From RPQJ01 sp963846315 (GTDB lineage: Bacteria; Pseudomonadota; Gammaproteobacteria; Steroidobacterales; Steroidobacteraceae): a DNA stretch of 64,000 nt. Positions 26,891-39,900 of the stretch are shown piece after piece. The notes below the pieces were generated by a model. It was not told the origin of the DNA and made no database searches. It was given only the letters and a program-made list of their open reading frames with translations. The stretch spans positions 496,001-560,000 of the forward strand of contig CAWJVM010000008.1 of assembly GCA_963846315.1 (NCBI GenBank), written 5' to 3'. The position numbers were made by a program, and so were the translations under genes. How positions within the stretch are numbered: the first letter of the stretch is position 1; each line of letters begins with the position of its first letter.

Positions 26891-27064
26891 GGGGTTAGGG
26901 GTTAGGGGTTAGGGGTTAGGGGTTAGGGGTTAGTCGGAGGGGTGGTTGCGACGGCAAGATCGTTGCAAGTTGCTGGCCGTCATGGACTTAAGTCGCTTCG
27001 ATACTCATTCCGAAGCGCGTTCCGACTAACCCCTAACCCCTTTCTCCCCTAACCCCTAACCCCT
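26891..27064. repeat. Inverted heptamer repeat (TTAGGGG)n, potential G-quadruplex
   Basis: The left arm carries six TTA steps at exact 7-nt spacing (26895-26932), i.e. five and a half TTAGGGG units, ending TTAGTCGGA. The right arm (about 27022-27064) is the reverse complement in four units interrupted by TTTCTC, beginning TCCGACTAA. Between them is a spacer of about 80 nt with a smaller hairpin (CGCTTCG 26994-27000 / CGAAGCG 27011-27017). Runs of GGGG separated by TTA satisfy the canonical G-quadruplex pattern, on + at the left arm and on - at the right arm. It lies 58 nt upstream of clpB. Confidence 0.88.
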
Positions 27065-27122
27065 TTTATATCGCGGGTCCGGCCCCAAATCTGGCCGCAA
27101 CACGTCCCACGGACAGAGCCCC

Positions 27123-29711
<2,589 letters not shown>

Positions 29712-29786
29712 TCCCGCGCCCATTGGCCAAACCGCGTCCCTCTCCCGTTCGTGCGCGAGAGGGTGCAAGAGAACAAAGACGACGAC

Positions 29787-30212
29787 ATGCCGATCTACGA
29801 ATACCAGTGCCAGAAGTGCCACCACCACCTGGAGGCGCTGCAGAAGTTCTCCGACAAGCCGCTGCGCGAGTGTCCCGAATGTGGCAAGCACACGCTGCTG
29901 CGCCTGATGTCGGCGCCAATGTTCCGGCTTGCAGGAAGCGGCTGGTACGAGACCGATTTCAAGTCCGACAAGGAAAACAAGCGCAACCTGGCCGGCAAGG
30001 ACGATGGCCCGCCGGCCGAGAGTTCGACGCCCGCGACCACAGCCGACAAGGCTGACAAGACCGCCAAGGTCGACACGAAGGTTGAGTCGAAGGTCGAGCC
30101 TGCAGCGGCGAAGAAGAGCACGGCGGCAAGGAAGCCCGTGGCGAAGCCTGTCGTCCGAGCCAAGCCTGTCGCGAAGAAATCCACGCCGAAAAAGGCCGTC
30201 CGCAAACGCTGA
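29787..30212 (+). CDS. FmdB-type zinc ribbon protein with Lys/Ala-rich tail
   Basis: A 141-residue protein. Residues 1-40 are the FmdB/CxxC_CxxC_SSSS regulatory zinc ribbon (MPIYEYQC, C8, C11, C29, C32), followed by a conserved SAPMFRLAGSGWYETDF segment. From about residue 58 to the end it is low complexity, rich in Lys, Ala, Pro and Val, like histone H1/AlgP tails and probably nucleic-acid binding. The gene precedes DUF502 and aspS as in many gammaproteobacteria. ATG 29787 is chosen for the family start. Confidence 0.85.
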   Translation: MPIYEYQCQKCHHHLEALQKFSDKPLRECPECGKHTLLRLMSAPMFRLAGSGWYETDFKSDKENKRNLAGKDDGPPAESSTPATTADKADKTAKVDTKVESKVEPAAAKKSTAARKPVAKPVVRAKPVAKKSTPKKAVRKR

Positions 30213-30250
30213 GTCGAGCTGGGCCGTTGGCCCGCGCCGGAGTGAACAGA

Positions 30251-30961
30251 GTGGCTGATCCGATACCGACCGACGACGACGCGGACAACGGCAAGGGGGG
30301 GCGTCGCAGCTTTGCGCGCCGGTTGCGCAATTACCTGATCGCGGGGCTGCTGATCTGGATCCCCATCATGGTGACGGTCTGGGTCATCCGCTTCCTTTCG
30401 CGCATCCTCGACCAGTCCCTCGTGCTGTTGCCGCCGTCGTGGCGCCCAGAGGCGCTCGTCGGACAATACGTGCCAGGCGTCGGCATCATCCTGTCGTTCT
30501 TGCTGCTGGTCCTGACCGGACTTGTCGTCCGCAATCTGTTCGGCGGTCAGATCGTGGAAGGCTTCGAGAACCTGGTGCGACGCATCCCGGTGATCGGCGC
30601 GATCTACGGCGGCGCCAAGACCTTCAGCGAGACCGTGCTCACCGACAAGGGCAAGTCGTTCAAGCAGGTAGTCCTGGTGGAGTTCCCGCGCAAGGGCCTG
30701 TTTAGCATCGGCTTCATCACCTGCGAGGACATGGATGAAGTCCAGGCCCGGACCGAGCAGGACGTGGTCTGCGTCTTCGTTCCGACCACGCCGAACCCGA
30801 CCACGGGATTCCTGGTGGCCGTCGACCGCAACGAGATCGTCCGACTGGACATGAGCGTGGACGACGCCATCAAGATGCTGCTGACCCTGGGCGTCGTGGT
30901 ACCCCGTTGGCAGCAACCTCCTGTTGCGGCCGATCTTGCGCCGCAGCAAACCCCTCCGTAA
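30251..30961 (+). CDS. DUF502 family membrane protein
   Basis: A 236-residue inner-membrane protein with two helices (about 30-52 and 82-104) and the DUF502 signature IPVIGAIYGGAKTFSE, then a soluble domain with VPTTPNPTTGF. GTG 30251 is used because GGAG (30239-30242) is 8 nt upstream; TTG 30227 is less likely. Function is unknown, though the family is linked to aspS across gammaproteobacteria. Confidence 0.87.
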   Translation: MADPIPTDDDADNGKGGRRSFARRLRNYLIAGLLIWIPIMVTVWVIRFLSRILDQSLVLLPPSWRPEALVGQYVPGVGIILSFLLLVLTGLVVRNLFGGQIVEGFENLVRRIPVIGAIYGGAKTFSETVLTDKGKSFKQVVLVEFPRKGLFSIGFITCEDMDEVQARTEQDVVCVFVPTTPNPTTGFLVAVDRNEIVRLDMSVDDAIKMLLTLGVVVPRWQQPPVAADLAPQQTPP

Positions 30962-31032
30962 CATCCTTCGGCTCCGCGTGACGGACGGGCCCACAGGCCG
31001 GTCGCCGCGCACCTTTTGACGGGATTTTCCCC

Positions 31033-32813
<1,781 letters not shown>

Positions 32814-32814
<1 letters not shown>

Positions 32815-33488
32815 TGGCGGACGCACGCGAGCCGGTCATCCTCGTTCACGGCCTGTGGATGTCCGGGCTCGAGTTCGGGGTGCTGCGTCAGCGCCTGCAG
32901 ACGCGGCACGATTTCGACGTGCACGTGTTTTCTTACCCATCCATGCAAGGAAACGTCGATGAGATCGTGGCCGAGCTCGCCGCATTCGCCCATGAGTGCG
33001 CGGCCAGCACTGGTCGTGTTCACCTCGTGGGGCACAGTCTCGGCGGCGCCATCGTGTATCGCGCGCTGGAGCAGGGCGTCCGTGACCTGCCGGGCAATGC
33101 GGTGCTGCTCGGCTCACCCTTGAATGGCAGCCGCGCGGCGAGCGGTGTGGGGCGCCTCGCCATGCTGAGGCCGCTGATCGGACCCCATGCATTCAATGAG
33201 CTGGCGCAACCCTGCGGTCGATGCTGGCCCGCCGATTGCGGGCGCGCGCTCGGCGCCATCGCCGGTACGCGGCCACTGGGCACCGGACAGTTTTTCGCAA
33301 AATTCGACGAAGAGAACGACGGCACCGTCGCGGTGAGCGAGACCGTGATTCCCGGTCTCAACGGCCACGTCGTGTTGCCACACAGTCACGTCGGCATGCT
33401 GTTCGCGAACGACGTCGCCGCGCAGGTGGGGCATTTCCTGCGGCACGGCCACTTCGAGAGCGGGAAAGCGAACCAGGGCGGACGGTAG
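32814..33488 (+). CDS. Alpha/beta hydrolase (lipase/PGAP1-like)
   Basis: A 224-residue cytosolic alpha/beta hydrolase. The oxyanion HGLW motif is near residue 12, the nucleophile is S75 in GHSLGG, and a late His (LPHSHVGM) is placed to complete the triad. It is probably an esterase. The ATG shares one base with the aspS stop (TGATG), so translation is coupled. A terminator follows the stop by 6 nt. Confidence 0.84.
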
Positions 33489-33494
33489 GCACGG

Positions 33495-33518
33495 GCGCCT
33501 GAACCGCGGCGCTTTTTT
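33495..33518 (+). terminator. Rho-independent terminator
   Basis: Stem GCGCC (33495-33499) / GGCGC (33508-33512), loop of 8 nt, then six T. Placed right after the hydrolase stop, it would end the fmdB-DUF502-aspS-hydrolase operon. Confidence 0.6.
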
Positions 33519-33576
33519 CGCGACCGTGCAGATTTGCCGGCTCGGTTACCCGATCGTGACGCTCGCCAATTCCGGA

Positions 33577-34251
33577 TCAGCTCCTGTTTGAAGCCAATCC
33601 GACCAGGCGGGCAATGACTATGGCCGGAAAAAGGATGCCCAAGGTGGATAGAAAAGTGGACAGCATCTTGGCGGACGTACTCACGGCATAAATGTCGCCG
33701 AAGCCCACGGTAGTCAGTGAAGTCAGGCTGAAATAAATGAAGTAAACATAGTCATCGTCCGTCCCGCTCAGCAAGACATTACCGCCCAGGGAAGCGCCCG
33801 TAGCGGCATGAATGACTTCCAGAGCCAGCGCTCCCATGAGTGCCAGCAAGAGGTAAACATTAACCGCTCCGATAATCCGGTAGGTGTCCACAATCTGGTC
33901 GCGAAACAACAGCCGGAGATTGATGAAAATAAACACCAACGTATTGGCGATGCCGATGACATTCTCCAAGACGAAGAATGAATACGGGTTTTCTCCGAAA
34001 CGAATGAGTCGCAGCGCCAGGTGAATGCTGAACAGTATTGCGGAGACGGATATGAGCCCCACGCTGCGCGTCGAGAATATCCCTGAAAAGAACACGCTGA
34101 GTAAAAGTATGTTGAACAGCAGTACTCCGTGACCACTGACTTCCATGATTACCGGGAGCACGAATACCGCGGCAATGAGCATGATCAGTAAGGTGACGAA
34201 ACTAGCATCAGCCAGCCAGTAAGCCTGGAATCTTCTGATTAGATTTCGCAT
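33577..34251 (-). CDS. Ion channel protein with K+ channel pore signature
   Basis: A 224-residue membrane protein with about six hydrophobic segments. The pore loop reads SLTTVGFGD, a potassium-type selectivity filter, followed by a final inner helix (LGILFPAIVIARLVGL). There is no RCK/TrkA domain and the voltage-sensor Arg ladder is not evident. Base composition differs from neighbours: 33961-34020 has 29 of 60 G+C (48 percent), while 33181-33240 has 39 of 60. Codons are also less GC-biased. This suggests acquisition from a lower-GC source. It stands alone, convergent with the aspS operon. Confidence 0.85.
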   Translation of the reverse strand: MRNLIRRFQAYWLADASFVTLLIMLIAAVFVLPVIMEVSGHGVLLFNILLLSVFFSGIFSTRSVGLISVSAILFSIHLALRLIRFGENPYSFFVLENVIGIANTLVFIFINLRLLFRDQIVDTYRIIGAVNVYLLLALMGALALEVIHAATGASLGGNVLLSGTDDDYVYFIYFSLTSLTTVGFGDIYAVSTSAKMLSTFLSTLGILFPAIVIARLVGLASNRS

Positions 34252-34550
34252 GGTGTATTGCCGCCCAGAACTATAGCGGCTTCAGTGCCCGGTTTGGGGC
34301 TCGCCACACCCTGCGGACTTCCGCGTGGTCCCCGGTCTTGGCCCGTCACGACCGGCGATTCCCGACCCGAGGCGGACGTCTACCAATCTGCCGTGGGAGG
34401 GAGGTCCGGTCTAAACGTGGCGTAATGCTCCATGTCCTCGACCTGGAGACGATCGAACGACTGCACGCATGTTCCGCGGCAATGCAGCGAGTACTGGAAG
34501 CGCCCACTGGTCCGACCGCGGCGAAGTGAGTCGCGACGAAGGCACCGAGC
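34252..34550. other. Intergenic stretch with no supported gene
   Basis: About 300 nt between the channel gene and mutS. A short frame 34425-34529 (34 codons, ATG) exists but has no Shine-Dalgarno and no recognisable product. No repeat or clear terminator is seen. AT-richness fades across it, so it may mark the edge of the acquired segment. Confidence 0.5.
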
Positions 34551-37130
34551 CTAACGTGGCTCGTCCAGCAGCTCCTTGAGTCGATAGAGCACGTCGAGTG
34601 CCGCCCGTGGACTTAGCGACTCGGGGTCGACGCCCTCGAGCATCCGGCGCAGCACCGATTCGGTCTCGTTCTCCGGCATCGACAAGGAGAGTTCCTGCTG
34701 CGGGGTCGGCGGCCGCGTGGCGTGCTCGCGCTGCTCCAGCTCGTGCAGGTACCGGCGGGCTTCGCCGATCACGGCTTTCGGCACGCCCGCCAGGCGTGCG
34801 ACCTGCAGTCCGTAGCTCTGGTTGGCCGGGCCCTCCCGCACGGCGTGGAGGAACACGAGCTGGTCGCCGTGTTCGGTGGCGTCGAGGTGAACGTTGGCAC
34901 AGGCGGGAAGTTCGTCTGCGAGCGTCGTCAGCTCGAAGTAGTGCGTCGCGAACAACGTGAACGCGCCGATCTCGCGCCCCAGGTGCCGGGCGCATGCCCA
35001 CGCCAACGACAGGCCGTCGAAGGTGCTGGTGCCGCGGCCGATCTCGTCCATCAGCACGAGGCTGTCGCGCGTGGCGTTGTTCAGGATGTTCGCGGCCTCG
35101 GTCATCTCGACCATGAACGTCGAGCGACCGCCGGCCAGGTCGTCCGCCGCGCCTATCCGCGTGAATACGCGATCGACTGGTCCGATGCGCGCCGATTCGG
35201 CCGGCACGTAGCTGCCGATGCCGGCCAGGATGACGATCAGCGCCGCCTGTCGCATGTACGTCGACTTGCCGCCCATGTTCGGACCCGTGACGATCAACAT
35301 GCGCCGGCCATCGCGCAGGTCGAGGTCGTTCGGCACGAACGGACCATCAATGTGCTGTTCGACCACCAGGTGCCGGCCGCCGCGGATGTCGATGCGAGAT
35401 GCGTCGCAGAGTTCGGGCTGTGTCAGCCGCAAAGTGATTGCGCGTTCGGCGAGATTGCCGAGCACGTCGAGCGCGGCGAGTGCCGCCGCCATTGCCTGCA
35501 ATGCGGGCAGAGTGTCGGTGAGCGTATCGAGCAGGCCGTCATAGAGCTCGCGTTCGCGGGCCATGGCCCGATCGCGCGCGCCGAGCACCTTGTCCTCGAA
35601 CGATTTCAGTTCGCTCGTGATGTAGCGTTCGGCGTTCTTGACCGTCTGCCGGCGCACCCAGTCCGCCGGTACCCGATCGGCCTGGCTGCGGCTCACCTCG
35701 ATGAAGTAGCCCTGCACGCGGTTGTAGCCGAAGCGCAGGTTCTGGAAGCCGGTGCGTTCGCGTTCGCGCGTTTCGAGGTCGAGCAGCGCTTCGTCGCTGT
35801 GTTCACTGATGCGGCGCAGTTCGTCGAGGTCGGCGTCGAAGCCGGTGGCAAATATTCCCCCTTCCCGCAGCAGTGCGGGCGGCGTCTCGACCAGCGCTTT
35901 GGACAGGTGCTCGTGGATAGCCGGATGCGTACCGACGCCGCCGGCCAGGCGTTGCAGCAATGTTGCGTCCAGCGTCGCGAGCAAGGTCTGCAACTCGGGC
36001 AGGCAACCCAGCGCCTCACGCAGTTGTGACAGGTCGCGGGGCCGCGCAGATCGCAGCGCGACGCGCGCGAGGATGCGTTCGACGTCACCGACCCTGCGTA
36101 GCAGCGTGTGCAGCGACGCGTGCGCGCCCGCATCGATCAGGGTCGCGATCGCCTGCAGCCGCAGCAAGCGCGGCTCGACGCCGCGCAATGGACGCTGGAT
36201 CCAGCGCCGCAGTTCGCGTCCCCCCATGGCGGTGGCCGTGCGGTCGAGCACGTCGATCAAGGTGCTGTCGCTGCGGCCGGACAAGCTGCTGTCGAGTTCG
36301 AGGTTGCGACGGGTCGCGGCATCGAGCAGCAACGAGTCCTCGCGTAATTCCGTGCGGATGCCACGCAGGTGCGGCAGGGCGGATTTCTGTGTCTCGCGCA
36401 CGTAGTTGAGCAGGCAACCGGCCGCCCCGATTGCGAGTGCCTGTCCGGCGAGGCCGAAGCCCGCGAGGTCGCGTGTACCGAACTGCTCACACAGCTGCCG
36501 CTCGGCGCTGCCGGCTTCGAAGTGCCACGGTGGGCGTTGCCGCACGCAGAGGTCGGTGCGGCCCTGCAGCCGCTCCAGCGCGCTTTCGGGAACCAGCAAT
36601 TCTGCCGGGCGGAGCCGCTCCAGCTCCGCGGCGAGCGCTTCCTCGCCCGTCGCCTGCAGCGCGTGGAAACGGCCGCTCGAGAGCTCGAGCCAGGCAAGGC
36701 CGAAGCCGTCGGCACCGGGCGAGATCGCTGCGAGCAATGTGTCACGTCGCTCTTCCAGCAGCGAGTCGTCCGTGACCGTGCCGGGCGTGACGACGCGCAC
36801 CACCTGGCGTTCGACGGGTCCTTTCGATTTGGCCGGGTCGCCGATCTGTTCGCAGATCGCGACCGACGCGCCCTTGCGCACCGCCCGCGCGAGGTAGTTG
36901 TCGAGTGTCTGGACCGGCACGCCCGCCATCGGGATCGGTTCGCCGCCGGACGTGCCGCGTGCGGTCAGCGTGATGTCGAGCAGGCGGGACGCCTTGCGCG
37001 CGTCGTCGAAGAACAGCTCGTAGAAATCACCCATGCGATAGAACAGCAGCTCGTCCGGGTACTGCGCCTTGATGCGCAGGTACTGGGTGATTACCGGGGA
37101 ATTGGGCGGGGATTTGAGCTGTTCGGTCAC
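34551..37130 (-). CDS. mutS: DNA mismatch repair protein MutS
   Basis: An 859-residue mismatch-recognition ATPase. N-terminal mismatch-binding motif FYRMGDFYELF (Phe-x-Glu), connector, lever and clamp domains, ATPase with TGPNMGGKST Walker A and a DEIGRGTSTFDG segment (Walker B/signature), and a C-terminal dimerisation tail (LSPRAALDVLYRLKELL). Complete. GTG 37130 gives the family N-terminus and is preceded at 8 nt by TAGAAT and not by a Shine-Dalgarno. It is divergent from an acyl-CoA dehydrogenase. Confidence 0.96.
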   Translation of the reverse strand: MTEQLKSPPNSPVITQYLRIKAQYPDELLFYRMGDFYELFFDDARKASRLLDITLTARGTSGGEPIPMAGVPVQTLDNYLARAVRKGASVAICEQIGDPAKSKGPVERQVVRVVTPGTVTDDSLLEERRDTLLAAISPGADGFGLAWLELSSGRFHALQATGEEALAAELERLRPAELLVPESALERLQGRTDLCVRQRPPWHFEAGSAERQLCEQFGTRDLAGFGLAGQALAIGAAGCLLNYVRETQKSALPHLRGIRTELREDSLLLDAATRRNLELDSSLSGRSDSTLIDVLDRTATAMGGRELRRWIQRPLRGVEPRLLRLQAIATLIDAGAHASLHTLLRRVGDVERILARVALRSARPRDLSQLREALGCLPELQTLLATLDATLLQRLAGGVGTHPAIHEHLSKALVETPPALLREGGIFATGFDADLDELRRISEHSDEALLDLETRERERTGFQNLRFGYNRVQGYFIEVSRSQADRVPADWVRRQTVKNAERYITSELKSFEDKVLGARDRAMARERELYDGLLDTLTDTLPALQAMAAALAALDVLGNLAERAITLRLTQPELCDASRIDIRGGRHLVVEQHIDGPFVPNDLDLRDGRRMLIVTGPNMGGKSTYMRQAALIVILAGIGSYVPAESARIGPVDRVFTRIGAADDLAGGRSTFMVEMTEAANILNNATRDSLVLMDEIGRGTSTFDGLSLAWACARHLGREIGAFTLFATHYFELTTLADELPACANVHLDATEHGDQLVFLHAVREGPANQSYGLQVARLAGVPKAVIGEARRYLHELEQREHATRPPTPQQELSLSMPENETESVLRRMLEGVDPESLSPRAALDVLYRLKELLDEPR

Positions 37131-37138
37131 GCTGCGGG

Positions 37139-37144
37139 ATTCTA
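37139..37144 (-). promoter_or_regulatory. -10-like TAGAAT for mutS, leaderless arrangement
   Basis: TAGAAT on the minus strand, 8 nt before GTG 37130. The GTG start has no usable ribosome binding site, which fits a leaderless mRNA. Confidence 0.45.
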
Positions 37145-37211
37145 GCCTTTCACGCCGCCGGGATGGTTCAAACTAGAGTGGCCCGGCCGGCCCGGCCCGC
37201 GAGGTTCCCGC

Positions 37212-39047
37212 ATGCGCAAGACGATCGATTTCCTGCTCCACGACTGGCTCGACGTGGCCGCGCTCGCCGAACGCGAGCGCTACAGCGAGCACAGCCGCGA
37301 AACCTTCGATTCGGTGCTCGATACCTGCCAGCGCATCGCGGTCGAAAAATTCGCGCCGTTCAATCGCCTGGTCGACGTGCAGGAGCCCCGTCTCGAGAAT
37401 GGCGCGGTCATCCTGCCGCAATGTGCCTACGACGCGGCGCGTGCTTACGTCGAATCCGGAATGATCGCGGCGACGCAGGACTACGACGTCGGCGGCATGC
37501 AGTTGCCCTACGTCATCGAGCTGGCCGCCAACGTATTTTTCGCCAGGGCGGGAGTCGGTCTCGGCGGTGGCGGCATGCTCACGGTCGGCAACGCCAACCT
37601 GCTGATGGCGCACGGCACGCCGGCACAGAAGACCGCCTTCGCACAGAGGGAAATCGACGGCAAATGGTTCGGCACCATGTGCCTGTCGGAGCCGCAAGCC
37701 GGTTCGAGCCTCTCGGACATCCTGACGCGTGCGACTCCCGATGGCGATGATTTTGCCACGGACGAACTCGGTCCACGTTACCGGCTGACCGGCAACAAGA
37801 TGTGGATCAGCAACGGCGAGCACGACATGTCCGAGAACATCGTGCACCTGGTGCTGGCCAAGATTCCCGCTGCGGACGGCAAGCTCGTCCCGGGCACGCG
37901 GGGCATCTCCTTGTTCATCGTGCCGAAGCGGCTCGTGAATGCCGCGGGCGAACTCACCGGCGAGCGCAACGACGTTGCGCTGGCGGGCCTCAATCACAAG
38001 ATGGGCTGGCGCGGGCTGCCCAACACGCTGCTCAATTTTGGCGAGGGCACGTTCCCGGTGAACGGTCGTGCGGGCGCCCTCGGCTATCTCGTCGGCCAAC
38101 CCGGCGACGGCCTCCGGTGCATGTTCCACATGATGAACGAGGCCCGCATCGGCGTGGGGCTCGGCGCCGTGGGCATCGGCTATGCAGGATACGAGGCGAG
38201 TCTCGAGTACGCTCGCAATCGCCGGCAGGGACGGCCGTCGACGCCGGCCGGCAAGGACCCCGCATCGTTACCGGTGAACATCATCGAGCACGCTGACGTG
38301 AAGCGCATGCTGTTGGCGCAGAAAGCGTACGTCGAAGGCGGGCTGGCGCTCGAACTGTATTGTGGCCGGCTGGTGGACGAAGCCCGGACCGGACCCGCGG
38401 AGAGCGTGCCTGCGATCAAGGCGTTGCTCGAGATCCTGACCCCGATCGCCAAGAGCTGGCCGAGCGAATGGTGCCTCGAAGCCAACAACCTCGCGATCCA
38501 GGTCCACGGCGGCTACGGCTACACACGTGATTTTCCGGTCGAACAGTACTGGCGCGACAATCGCCTCAACATGATTCACGAGGGCACTCACGGCATCCAG
38601 GGGCTCGACCTGCTCGGCCGCAAGGTGCTGATGGACGAAGGCAGGGCGCTCGGCCTGCTGGCGCAGCGTATCGGCAAGACCGTGGAGCAAGCCGGCGTAC
38701 ACGCGGAGTTGCGGGACGGCTCCGTGGCAGTCGCGCGCGGATTGCAGACGCTGCTGACGGCAACCCGCGCGGCCTGGAGCACGCGCGAGCCGGATGAAGC
38801 CCTGGCGAACGCCACCGCTTACCTGCAGGCCTTCGGCCACGTCGTCGTGGCCTGGTTGTGGCTCGACGTCGCGCGTGCGGCCGTCGACGCGGCCGCGGGC
38901 AAGGACGATGCCTTCCTGCGGGGCAAATTGCAGGCGGCGCGCTATTTCTTCGATTTCGAACTGCCGAAAATCGACGCCTGGCTGGCGGTGGTTGCGGCAC
39001 GGAATCCGACCTGTCGCGAGATGCAGGATGCCTGGTTCGACGGCTGA
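37212..39047 (+). CDS. Acyl-CoA dehydrogenase, long three-domain type
   Basis: A 611-residue FAD enzyme that introduces an alpha-beta double bond in acyl-CoA. It is of the long form with an extra C-terminal domain (also seen in DmdC-like enzymes). Visible: CLSEPQAGSSLSD flavin motif, NKMWISNGEHD, QVHGGYGYTRDFPVEQYWRD, and the catalytic Glu in MIHEGTHGIQ. GAGG lies upstream of the ATG. Substrate chain length is unknown. Confidence 0.92.
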   Translation: MRKTIDFLLHDWLDVAALAERERYSEHSRETFDSVLDTCQRIAVEKFAPFNRLVDVQEPRLENGAVILPQCAYDAARAYVESGMIAATQDYDVGGMQLPYVIELAANVFFARAGVGLGGGGMLTVGNANLLMAHGTPAQKTAFAQREIDGKWFGTMCLSEPQAGSSLSDILTRATPDGDDFATDELGPRYRLTGNKMWISNGEHDMSENIVHLVLAKIPAADGKLVPGTRGISLFIVPKRLVNAAGELTGERNDVALAGLNHKMGWRGLPNTLLNFGEGTFPVNGRAGALGYLVGQPGDGLRCMFHMMNEARIGVGLGAVGIGYAGYEASLEYARNRRQGRPSTPAGKDPASLPVNIIEHADVKRMLLAQKAYVEGGLALELYCGRLVDEARTGPAESVPAIKALLEILTPIAKSWPSEWCLEANNLAIQVHGGYGYTRDFPVEQYWRDNRLNMIHEGTHGIQGLDLLGRKVLMDEGRALGLLAQRIGKTVEQAGVHAELRDGSVAVARGLQTLLTATRAAWSTREPDEALANATAYLQAFGHVVVAWLWLDVARAAVDAAAGKDDAFLRGKLQAARYFFDFELPKIDAWLAVVAARNPTCREMQDAWFDG

Positions 39048-39220
39048 CAGGCTTCTCATTGCCGCGCAACTACGGTTTGTCGCTATCGTCGGCGTCACGC
39101 AAAGACAAAGCCGTGCGATCGCAGCAAGGCTAAAATCGGCGACCGAACAACTGGCGCCGGGTGGACCCCGATTCCGCTCGTGCGTCGGCCATCATTGACA
39201 ACCTCAGGAGCAAATCACCG

Positions 39221-39829
39221 ATGAACCTCGTCAAGCTTTCGATTGCGGCCCTTTGCGTGGCCTGTGCCTCGGGTTGCAGCACGCCGGAGGTCGCGGCGAC
39301 ACCCGCAGCCGCGCCTGCGGCCGTACCTGCTACCGCGCCGAGGGGCCAGGCTGTGGTCGCAACCGTCGAAATGACGGCGACCGTGGTCGCGATCTACCAG
39401 CAGACTCGTGAAGTCACGTTGCGGAAGGACGACGGCACCGAGGTTACGTTCGTCGCCAGCGAGGACGTGAAGAACCTGCCGCAGGTGCAGGTGGGTGACG
39501 TGCTGCACGTGGTTTACGCCGAAGCGCTGGCGTACGAGGTCAGGAAGGGCGGCACGGCGGCGGCACCGACGACGGCTATTGCCGGCGCTGCGGCCGAGTT
39601 GGGTCAGCGACCGGGCGGTGCGCTGGCGCGCCAGACCGTCGTGACGGTTGCGATCGTCGCGATCGATCGGCAGGTGCCCTCGGTGACGTTCAAGGGGCCC
39701 GAGGGCAACACCCGGACGATCAAGGTGCTGCACCCCGAAAGACTCGAAGGCGTGAACGTGGGTGACACGGTCGAAGTGTCATTCACAGAAGCGCTCGCCA
39801 TCAAGGTCGTCGAAGCGCCCGCCAAGTAA
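39221..39829 (+). CDS. Lipoprotein with duplicated beta domain
   Basis: A 202-residue lipoprotein (lipobox CASGC, C19) followed by an Ala/Pro linker. Two homologous modules follow: about 50-105 (TATVVAIYQQTREVTL ... VGDVLHVVYAEALAYEV) and about 138-195 (VAIVAIDRQVPSVTF ... VGDTVEVSFTEALAIKV). Each looks like a small all-beta OB-like fold. ATG 39221 with AGGAG upstream is preferred over a longer frame. Function is unknown. Confidence 0.75.
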   Translation: MNLVKLSIAALCVACASGCSTPEVAATPAAAPAAVPATAPRGQAVVATVEMTATVVAIYQQTREVTLRKDDGTEVTFVASEDVKNLPQVQVGDVLHVVYAEALAYEVRKGGTAAAPTTAIAGAAAELGQRPGGALARQTVVTVAIVAIDRQVPSVTFKGPEGNTRTIKVLHPERLEGVNVGDTVEVSFTEALAIKVVEAPAK

Positions 39830-39848
39830 GCCGGCAGGCCCATGACGT

Positions 39849-39881
39849 CACCCGCTCGGTGTGCAACGCATCGAGCGGGTG
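39849..39881. terminator. Stem-loop between convergent genes
   Basis: Perfect 10-bp stem CACCCGCTCG (39849-39858) / CGAGCGGGTG (39872-39881) with a 13-nt loop. There is no T-run, so it would be an imperfect or bidirectional terminator between the lipoprotein and the barrel gene. Confidence 0.45.
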
Positions 39882-39900
39882 CGGGTCGGGCGAGTGCGGC

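Noticed and set aside
26891..27064. CRISPR-like or telomere-like array
   Set aside because: Units are contiguous 7-mers without spacers, which excludes CRISPR. TTAGGGG resembles telomere DNA, but the array is internal, inverted and flanked by housekeeping genes.
34425..34529. 34-codon frame upstream of mutS
   Set aside because: No Shine-Dalgarno, no recognisable motif, and length within chance expectation for this GC content.
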